NCBI GenBank assembly: GCA_902806105.1 | Contig: CADCVI010000235.1 | Coordinates: 1 to 20,187 of the forward strand | From: an uncultured Rubrobacteraceae bacterium | GTDB taxonomy: Bacteria > Actinomycetota > Rubrobacteria > Rubrobacterales > Rubrobacteraceae | Direction of reading: 5' to 3' | Length of the DNA: 20,187 nt | Shown: one piece after another, positions 1 to 4,786 of the stretch | How the letters are laid out: each line of letters begins with the position of its first letter | How positions within the stretch are numbered: position 1 is the first letter of the stretch | Program-made: the position numbers and the translations under genes | The notes under the pieces: model-generated | What the model saw: only the letters and a program-made list of their open reading frames with translations | Told to the model about the DNA's origin: nothing | Database searches by the model: none

Positions 1-252
1 CCCCTCGCGTCCGGGTACCTCCAGGGAGGCTCAACCCCTTACTGGAGACGGCAAACACGCTCGGCCTGCACGCACCAAGCCACTCTTTCGTGAGGGCCGC
101 GAAGCTCGCGAACGTCTCCCGCTCCGGTCTCGCGCCGGTGGCCCGTTACGCCTCCACCCCCGTCGCCACGGTTACCCGGCCCTCCTCGGTCGAACCCGCC
201 CCGAAGCGCCCCGCAGCCTGCGTTTTCAGGTTCGTTGCTCCCCTCCCGCGGT
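1..252. other. no recognisable gene
   Basis: This stretch lies downstream of the minus-strand VPGYG-repeat gene. I see no open frame with a credible ribosome site, no recognisable protein motif and no RNA gene. A plus-strand frame starting at 90 runs through to 677 but is low-complexity Arg/Pro and antisense to the real gene, so I treat it as a GC-rich shadow. Confidence 0.5.
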
Positions 253-279
253 GCCGGCCAGGACCTTTCTGGCCCCGGC
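253..279 (-). terminator. candidate terminator hairpin after the VPGYG-repeat gene
   Basis: GGCCAG (256-261) pairs with CTGGCC (269-274) around a 7-nt loop. A further GCC/GGC pairing (253-255 with 277-279) lies across a 2-nt bulge. It begins three bases past the stop codon of the minus-strand gene ending at 282. There is no U-tract, as is common in high-GC actinobacteria. Factor-independent termination is therefore inferred from position and stem only. Confidence 0.5.
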
Positions 280-281
280 TT

Positions 282-647
282 CTACCCCCGTCCTGCGAAC
301 GTCATCCTCATCGTCGAGCCGCCGTAGCCGGGCACCGAAACCCGCACCGGCCTCGACTTCGCCGCCGAGCCCTCTTCGCGCGGGAACACCCGGGCCCCGA
401 CGACGCGCCAGCCGTAGCCGGGCACCCTGATCTTCAGCTTCGCGTCGACCGGACGGTCTCCCCCCTCGATCTCCGCCATGGTCTCCGCCGGAACGACGGC
501 GCTCAGGGCGGCCCCGCCATAGCCGGGGACCCCGACCCTCAGCGCGACCTCTCTGTCTCGGCCGAGCCCGGAGCCTATGTTCTCCCGTACCCCCGGACGA
601 ACCTGCCGCCGTACGCTCGCCTGCTGGGTGTTCTGGTCCTTGATCAT
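282..647 (-). CDS. small protein with three VPGYG repeats, function unknown
   Basis: This 121-aa protein is not one I recognise as a named family. Its N-terminal 35 residues are polar, followed by three spaced copies of a V-P-G-Y-G motif at about residues 40-44, 75-79 and 105-109. Each copy is preceded by an alternating basic/hydrophobic strand (RVG, KIR, RVS) and the first two are followed by a second hydrophobic strand. This suggests a roughly 30-35-residue beta-hairpin repeat. There is no signal peptide, membrane segment or cysteine. The ATG at 647 has AGAGGA seven bases upstream. An alternative ATG at 689 overlaps the MFS stop as ATGA, but it lacks a ribosome site and its codons are AT-rich unlike the rest. 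The gene is probably co-transcribed with the MFS permease and so under LacI-family control. VPGYG also occurs in elastin-like sequences, but no homology is implied. Confidence 0.6.
   Translation of the reverse strand: MIKDQNTQQASVRRQVRPGVRENIGSGLGRDREVALRVGVPGYGGAALSAVVPAETMAEIEGGDRPVDAKLKIRVPGYGWRVVGARVFPREEGSAAKSRPVRVSVPGYGGSTMRMTFAGRG
322..530 (-). repeat. three near-identical DNA segments encoding VPGYG
   Basis: On the plus strand CCGTAGCCGGGCAC occurs at 322-335 and 412-425, and a diverged copy CCATAGCCGGGGAC at 517-530. Spacings are 90 and 105 bases, both multiples of three, so the repeats stay in the minus reading frame. Surrounding DNA is much less similar, which points to selection on the peptide motif or old internal duplication. 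Confidence 0.75.
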
Positions 648-685
648 CTGTACATCCTCTCGCTTGTGATTTGCTGAACTAATAC

Positions 686-2005
686 TCATCTGCTGTTGCT
701 TGAAACCGGGTCGTTGCTCGCTCCCGCCTGAACCACCGGATCACGAACGTCTTCCTGCCTCGCAGCGGCCACTCGACCCCCTATCCCGACCGCCTCTGGC
801 CCGACGCCCGTCCCTCGTGCCTCCTCGGTCCGTTCGCTTCGCGGCGTGCGTCCCAGGGTTCCGGCCATAACGGCTACGGCCGCGCTCAGGCCCACGACTA
901 TGTAGAGGGCCGCCCCGAGCCCCGTAAGCTCGGCGACGAAACCGATGGCCGATGGCCCGACGAGGAAGCCGAAGTAACCGGCGGTGGAAACAGCCGCGAT
1001 CGCGGCCCCGGCGGGCATCTCGCCGTTGCGCCCCGCCGCGCTCAGGACGTTGGGGAAGACGACCGAGAACCCGGCCCCGGCGCAGGCGAAGCCCACGAGC
1101 GCGAGGATCGGATGCCCGACCGCGAGCGAGACCCCAAGCCCCGCGGCGGCGAGGGCCGCCCCGCCGCGGACGAGCACGGCGGGCCGGAAGCTCTTCGCGA
1201 GCCGATCTCCGCACAGACGCCCCGCCGCCATGGTCAGGGAGAAGACGGCGTAACCGGCGGCGGCGAGCCCCGGTCCGGTCCCTAGCGTCCCACCGAGGTA
1301 GACCGCGCTCCAGTCGGCCATCGCGCCTTCCCCGAGCAGCACGCAGAACGCGATGAACCCGAGCCCCGCCAGTGCCCGGTTCGGCCTTACGAAGGCCGGC
1401 TCTCCACCCTCCTCTCCCCTGTCCGCGCTCGCGGGCAGCAACGCCCGGGAGGCCACCGTGAAGGCGAGGAGGCTCAGCACCGCCACGCCCGAGAGGTGCG
1501 GCACGAGGCCCACCCCCCAGACGGAGAGCAGCCCGCCGCTAGCAGCACCCGCGAGCCCACCCAGGCTGAAAGCGGCGTGGAAGGACGACATGATCGGCCG
1601 CCGGTATTCCTTCTCCACCACGACGGCGTGGGCGTTCATCGAGACGTCAAGCGCCCCGTGCCACGCCCCCGCCAGTAGCAGGGCCAGCACCAGGAGCGGC
1701 AGGCTCGGCGCCAACCCGGGCAACACCAGCGAGAGCCCGAAGAGCGAACCCGCAACCCCCACGATGGGACGGCTGCCCAGCTTCTGCACCAGGCCACCGC
1801 TGATGACCATCGTCGCCAGCGCCCCGCCCGCGAGCGCCAGGAGCGCCAGCCCGAGCGAACCCTCGCTCAAGCTCAACTTCTCCTGCACCGTCGGGATACG
1901 CACGATCCAGTTCGCGAACCCGAACCCGTTGACAAAGAACACCACCAACACGGCGAGACGCGCCCGTTTTGCCCTCTCGAACTTCGATGCCTGCCCCCCG
2001 AACAC
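686..2005 (-). CDS. MFS transporter, YbjJ-like
   Basis: A 439-aa integral membrane permease of the major facilitator superfamily, expected to move a small solute (substrate unknown) across the cytoplasmic membrane. The hydrophobic profile fits about 12 segments from residue 15 to 385. The block from 120 to 150, with DVSMNAHAVVVE and then SSFHAAFSLGG, is typical of the YbjJ-like branch of MFS permeases. The last 50 residues are a hydrophilic, probably cytoplasmic, tail. The start is GTG with AAAGGAG (2011-2018) about five bases upstream. It is divergent from a LacI-family gene with a palindromic operator between them, so sugar- or metabolite-induced expression is likely. The stop codon sits just before the small VPGYG-repeat gene, so the two probably form an operon. 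The family assignment is good; the substrate cannot be told. Confidence 0.88.
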   Translation of the reverse strand: MFGGQASKFERAKRARLAVLVVFFVNGFGFANWIVRIPTVQEKLSLSEGSLGLALLALAGGALATMVISGGLVQKLGSRPIVGVAGSLFGLSLVLPGLAPSLPLLVLALLLAGAWHGALDVSMNAHAVVVEKEYRRPIMSSFHAAFSLGGLAGAASGGLLSVWGVGLVPHLSGVAVLSLLAFTVASRALLPASADRGEEGGEPAFVRPNRALAGLGFIAFCVLLGEGAMADWSAVYLGGTLGTGPGLAAAGYAVFSLTMAAGRLCGDRLAKSFRPAVLVRGGAALAAAGLGVSLAVGHPILALVGFACAGAGFSVVFPNVLSAAGRNGEMPAGAAIAAVSTAGYFGFLVGPSAIGFVAELTGLGAALYIVVGLSAAVAVMAGTLGRTPRSERTEEARGTGVGPEAVGIGGRVAAARQEDVRDPVVQAGASNDPVSSNSR

Positions 2006-2033
2006 GTCACGCTCCTTTCTGCAACGATTTAGT

Positions 2034-2047
2034 CTGTAACGTTACAG
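2034..2047. promoter_or_regulatory. LacI-type operator palindrome
   Basis: CTGTAACGTTACAG is a perfect 14-bp palindrome with a central CG, the form typical of LacI/GalR-family operators. It lies between the divergent permease and regulator genes, 29 bases upstream of the permease start and 48 upstream of the proposed regulator start. It would overlap the predicted transcription start of the permease. Binding by the adjacent LacI protein, repressing the permease and probably itself, is the natural inference. Confidence 0.8.
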
Positions 2048-2048
2048 T

Positions 2049-2076
2049 AAGGTATCATGGGGTTCGGGAATTTCAA
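2049..2076 (-). promoter_or_regulatory. possible promoter for the MFS operon
   Basis: Read on the minus strand, TTGAAA (2071-2076) resembles a -35 box and TACCTT (2049-2054) a weak -10 box, with a 16-bp spacer. The predicted transcription start would fall inside the 2034-2047 palindrome, a classical repressor arrangement. The -10 match is poor, so this is tentative. Confidence 0.35.
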
Positions 2077-2094
2077 ACGGAGGGTGTGAAAGGT

Positions 2095-3171
2095 TTGTCT
2101 GTTCGGCGCGTAACGATCAAGGAAGTAGCGGCGGAGGTAGGGGTTTCGCCGTCTACCGTATCGAACGCGTACAACCGGCCGGATCAGCTCTCGGCGGAGT
2201 TGAGGGAGCGGGTGTTCGAGGTGGCGCGCGGGTTGGGGTATGCGGGCCCGGATCCCCTGGGCCGGAGTTTGAGGCAGCGGCGGTCGAACGTGGTGGGGGT
2301 CTTGTTCAGGGACAGGCTCTCCTACGCGTTCGCGGACCCCGCGGCGGTCATGTTCCTGGAGGGGGTCTCCGAGGCCGTCGAGGAGGCCGGTCTCGGGCTG
2401 CTCCTGCTCCCCGGCGGGTCGCTCGGGAGCAGGGACACGGAGGCCATAAGGGCGGCGGCGGTGGACGGGGTCGTGATCCATAGCATGGCGGCGGACGACC
2501 CGCTCGTCGGGGCCGCCATCGAGCGCCGGCTGCCGGCCGTGATCGTGGACCAGCCCCCCATAGGGGAGGTGCCGTCCGTCGGAATAGACGATGAGGGGGC
2601 GGCGCGTGCGGCCGCCGAACATCTGCTCGAGCTCGGCCACCGGAGCCTCGGCGTGGTGTCGTTCCGGCTCGCGCTGGAGGCGAGGAGCGGCATGGTGGAG
2701 CCGGATCGCCGCGGCGCGGCCACCATGCGTCCGAGCGGTTCGAGGCTACGGGGAATCGCCGGGGCAACGGGCAACGCCGGTATACCCTGGGGCGACGTCC
2801 CCGTGTACGAGTGTGCAGAGAGCGAGCCGTCCGAGGGCAGGGCCGCCGCCGAGGTCCTGCTCTCCCGGGAGCCCCGACCGACCGCCATCCTCGCCCTCAG
2901 CGACAGGCTGGCCTTCGGCGTCATCGAGGCCGCGACCCGGATGGGACTCTCCGTGCCGGAAGACCTCTCCATCGTCGGCTTCGACGACGTGCCCGAGGCG
3001 GCCCGCTCGACGCCGCCCCTCACCACCCTGCACCAGCCGCACGTCGAGAAGGGCCTGCAAGCAGGGCGCAAACTCGTCGCGCAGCTCCGCGAAGAAAAGT
3101 CCGACACCCAAAGAGAGCTACTCCTGCCCACACATCTCGTCGTGCGCGGCTCCACTGCGGCAGCCTTGTGA
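2095..3171 (+). CDS. LacI-family transcriptional regulator
   Basis: A 358-aa DNA-binding repressor. The N-terminal helix-turn-helix (residues about 6-26, VTIKEVAAEVGVSPSTVSNA) is canonical for LacI/GalR. A hinge follows, then from residue 66 a periplasmic-binding-protein-like effector domain (NVVGVLF near the start, ILALSDRLAFG and LSIVGFDD later). I chose TTG at 2095: GGAGGG (2079-2084) lies ten bases upstream and the N-terminus then has the usual five residues before TIKEVA. GTG 2086 is too close to that ribosome site. The frame is open back to an ATG at 1969, but that would run through the operator and into the divergent permease. The effector is probably a sugar or related metabolite, inferred from the family. 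A strong hairpin overlaps the stop codon. Confidence 0.88.
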   Translation: MSVRRVTIKEVAAEVGVSPSTVSNAYNRPDQLSAELRERVFEVARGLGYAGPDPLGRSLRQRRSNVVGVLFRDRLSYAFADPAAVMFLEGVSEAVEEAGLGLLLLPGGSLGSRDTEAIRAAAVDGVVIHSMAADDPLVGAAIERRLPAVIVDQPPIGEVPSVGIDDEGAARAAAEHLLELGHRSLGVVSFRLALEARSGMVEPDRRGAATMRPSGSRLRGIAGATGNAGIPWGDVPVYECAESEPSEGRAAAEVLLSREPRPTAILALSDRLAFGVIEAATRMGLSVPEDLSIVGFDDVPEAARSTPPLTTLHQPHVEKGLQAGRKLVAQLREEKSDTQRELLLPTHLVVRGSTAAAL

Positions 3172-3189
3172 GGCTTACAAGGCTGCCGC
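3157..3189 (+). terminator. terminator hairpin overlapping the LacI-gene stop
   Basis: GCGGCAGCCTTGT (3157-3169) and ACAAGGCTGCCGC (3177-3189) form a perfect 13-bp stem with a 7-nt loop. The stop codon 3169-3171 lies at the top of the stem. No U-tract follows. Position at a gene end and stem strength support a terminator. Confidence 0.75.
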
Positions 3190-3212
3190 GTAGAAGGCTT
3201 CGACCAACGCTC

Positions 3213-3239
3213 GCCAGAAAAGCCCCGGGACCTTCTGGC
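3213..3239. terminator. second hairpin in the convergent gap
   Basis: GCCAGAA (3213-3219) pairs with TTCTGGC (3233-3239) around a 13-nt loop. It lies between the plus-strand LacI gene and the minus-strand gene ending at 3428, so it could act on either transcript. No U-tract is seen. Confidence 0.4.
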
Positions 3240-3294
3240 CACGTTCCATACCTTGCAAAATTTCTCGGCGAGCAGGCTTGGTCGAGGAGTCCCG

Positions 3295-3335
3295 GCGATG
3301 GCTCGACACCAGGTCCGTTGGAGTCGAGCCGTCGC
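3295..3335. repeat. long inverted repeat in the convergent gap
   Basis: GCGATGGCTCGAC (3295-3307) and GTCGAGCCGTCGC (3323-3335) form a 13-bp stem with one possible U-G wobble and a 15-nt loop. It is the third hairpin within 180 bases of non-coding DNA between convergent genes. It may be a terminator for the minus-strand operon that ends at 3428, or part of a structured RNA. The rest of 3172-3427 holds no credible gene. Confidence 0.5.
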
Positions 3336-3427
3336 GGGTCAGGGGAAGCGGATCATGCGCAGGGGCCTGGCACGCCGCCGTTCCGGATGGTGCCCTCGTT
3401 TCGGACTAGAGGGTATCCCTGCGCGGG

Positions 3428-3853
3428 TTAACCTATATGGTGCGCCGTCCGGATCGAGACGCCGCGTCTCTCGCTCAGCAGGTAGTTCACGAAGCTCTTC
3501 CCGTACATAAAGTTCTCAGGGACGTACCCGTCGAGCGGGTTCCCGTAGACCGGGTCGAGCAGCACGCCGTCGAGGCCCGCATAAAGCCCTACGAGCAGCG
3601 AGACCAGCTCTCCCGCATAGCACTCCCTCGCGTACCAGATCCCGCCTAGCTCCCGGGAGTCGAGGAAATCTCGCGCCGTCTCCCCGGAGGAGAACAGCGG
3701 TAGGACATCCTTGCCGTCACGCAGCGTGACGTGTAGCAGATCCACCCCCTGAACCTCACGCCGGGCCAGCGCGTGGTGGCTCAGCACCGGGTATCCGACG
3801 AGGGACAAGGCCCCGCCGACGATCTGTGTTTTTGCCTCTACCAACTCCGACAT
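3428..3853 (-). CDS. hypothetical protein, 141 aa
   Basis: I do not recognise a named family. The protein is soluble-looking with no signal peptide. A central segment (DVLPLFSSGETARDFLDS) weakly resembles the 'value plus cut-off' segments of SseB-like proteins, where PLF-S is followed by an acidic helix, but this is only a resemblance. The C-terminal third is rich in Tyr, Gly and Leu (LLDPVYGNPLDGYVPENF). The ATG at 3853 has AGGAGA seven bases upstream. It is the last of three small minus-strand genes and is separated from the zinc-ribbon gene by 94 bases containing a hairpin, so it may be expressed with them or partly on its own. Confidence 0.65.
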   Translation of the reverse strand: MSELVEAKTQIVGGALSLVGYPVLSHHALARREVQGVDLLHVTLRDGKDVLPLFSSGETARDFLDSRELGGIWYARECYAGELVSLLVGLYAGLDGVLLDPVYGNPLDGYVPENFMYGKSFVNYLLSERRGVSIRTAHHIG

Positions 3854-3894
3854 CCGCGGATCTCCTATCTCATCGACTGCGTCGCGCCAGTTCC

Positions 3895-3939
3895 CTCGCG
3901 CACGGGCGGGCGGGGCTCCACCCCGTTACTCCCCGCGAG
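3895..3939 (-). terminator. possible attenuating hairpin between small genes
   Basis: Outer arms CTCGCG (3895-3900) and CGCGAG (3934-3939) enclose an inner stem CGGGG (3911-3915) with CCCCG (3921-3925). It lies just after the 99-aa gene on the minus strand. It could terminate part of the transcript or protect an RNA end. No U-tract is present. Confidence 0.3.
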
Positions 3940-3947
3940 TCTTTCTC

Positions 3948-4247
3948 TCAGACGAACTCTATCTCCGGGAACCCCGTCTCCCTGTGAGCGACGCCTTCGC
4001 AGTCGCCGTTGTAGCGCCAGGGATGAAGGAGCTCGTCCTCCCGCCGGCGCGCCGAGAGCTCCTCCATAAGAGCCTCGTAGTGATCCGTGCCGCAGCACGG
4101 GCACACGCTCGTGCTGCGGGTCAGCGTCGTCCTCTCGCCGCAGTCGCAATCGATCACCACGCGCTCCGGCACCCACCTGTAGGACCGACCGAACTCCGTC
4201 GCCTTGACGTCGTAAGCACCCCCGACGTGCTCCAAGACCATCACCAT
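3948..4247 (-). CDS. small zinc-ribbon-like hypothetical protein
   Basis: A 99-aa cytoplasmic protein. Residues 34-36 (CDC) and 49-52 (CPCC) place cysteines in a CxC...CPCC pattern, as in a metal-binding ribbon that would hold one zinc or similar ion; an extra Cys is at 83. The N-terminal part (ATEFGRSYRWVPERVVIDC) looks like a beta-rich lead into the ribbon. The C-terminal half is charged, with an HPW segment near residue 75. The ATG at 4247 has AAGGAG six bases upstream. It lies 21 bases after the 62-aa gene and is very likely in one operon with it. Function is unknown; binding of a nucleic acid or a protein partner would be typical of such ribbons but is not shown. Confidence 0.75.
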   Translation of the reverse strand: MVMVLEHVGGAYDVKATEFGRSYRWVPERVVIDCDCGERTTLTRSTSVCPCCGTDHYEALMEELSARRREDELLHPWRYNGDCEGVAHRETGFPEIEFV

Positions 4248-4268
4248 GAACCTCTCCTTCCGGCGCGA

Positions 4269-4457
4269 CTAGAGACCGAGGTAGGGAAACGGGATGAGGT
4301 CTCCCCCGGCATCCCTCCCGATTCGGTACCAGACATCTCTGCATCCCCCATCGTGGACCGCTTCGGAGGCAGGTACCTCCCCGCCGTCCGCCGCGTGGGC
4401 CTCATCGCCCTCGGCTCTACTCCAGTCCTCGTACCAGACATCCAATGCGAGCTTCAT
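4269..4457 (-). CDS. 62-aa acidic small protein with two DVWY motifs
   Basis: This short gene is supported mainly by its start: AAGGAGG lies six bases before ATG 4457. The product is acidic, with DVWY at residues 6-9 and again at 41-44, a polar linker between, and a hydrophobic end (LIPFPYLGL). The spacing suggests two related short elements, perhaps paired strands. There is no signal peptide. It is first in a probable operon with the zinc-ribbon protein and lies divergent from the LOV sensor kinase. I know of no named family; the function cannot be given. Confidence 0.65.
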   Translation of the reverse strand: MKLALDVWYEDWSRAEGDEAHAADGGEVPASEAVHDGGCRDVWYRIGRDAGGDLIPFPYLGL

Positions 4458-4538
4458 GCAAATCCTCCTTTCCCTTTCCGGGTACGAATGATCACGCAGG
4501 CGGCCGCGAGCGTCATGAACCGATTAGGCCATCTTTGT

Positions 4539-4556
4539 CTGATCCATTTAGATCAG
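4539..4556. promoter_or_regulatory. inverted repeat CTGATC-N6-GATCAG, candidate operator
   Basis: CTGATC (4539-4544) and GATCAG (4551-4556) flank the A/T-rich spacer CATTTA in the divergent control region. The site is about 80 bases upstream of the minus-strand small-gene operon and 230 upstream of the LOV kinase start. A dimeric regulator could bind here; the LuxR-type output domain of the adjacent LOV protein is one candidate, by position only. Confidence 0.35.
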
Positions 4557-4572
4557 GACGCCGCCACCGGAC

Positions 4573-4628
4573 CCGCTCGGTGGGGTGGTCCCGTGGTATG
4601 CTTCCCTCGTGAAGACACCACCGAGCGG
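4573..4628. repeat. 11-bp inverted repeat in the kinase upstream region
   Basis: CCGCTCGGTGG (4573-4583) and CCACCGAGCGG (4618-4628) are perfect complements separated by 34 bases. The pair lies upstream of the proposed LOV-kinase promoter. It could be a terminator for leftward or rightward readthrough or a looped regulatory element. The remainder of 4458-4697 shows no convincing gene. Confidence 0.5.
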
Positions 4629-4697
4629 CGGGGATGACGTGCCATCGGGAGAGCGCCACATAGGGGGTACTCCGGGCCTGTTCGGGGCCACCCTTTC

Positions 4698-4725
4698 TTG
4701 CCGTTCCACTATGCTTATATATGTT
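4698..4725 (+). promoter_or_regulatory. possible promoter of the LOV sensor gene
   Basis: TTGCCG (4698-4703) resembles a -35 box and TATGTT (4720-4725) a -10 box with a 16-bp spacer, in a clearly AT-rich patch (TTATATATGTTAAT) inside GC-rich DNA. Transcription would begin near 4732, leaving about 55 bases of leader before ATG 4787. Other -10 registers in the patch are possible. Confidence 0.35.
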
Positions 4726-4786
4726 AATCCTTGTTGTGGAAGATGAGCGTAGTGGCGAGCGGAGCCCGGCTGGAGGTAAGTTCGGG

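Noticed and set aside
38..50. CTTACTGGAGACG shared with 19569-19581
   Set aside because: A 13-base match in 20 kb is expected by chance about as often as seen; no flanking similarity or mobile-element feature.
3253..3510. 85-aa plus-strand frame in the convergent gap
   Set aside because: Arg/Ser-rich, no ribosome site, and its end overlaps the minus-strand 141-aa gene; hairpin DNA explains the region better.
4721..4786. Upstream start ATG 4721 giving a receiver-like MLILVVEDER N-terminus on the LOV protein
   Set aside because: It resembles a receiver beta-1 strand, but the next residues do not continue a receiver domain. There is no ribosome site and the ATG falls within the likely promoter.
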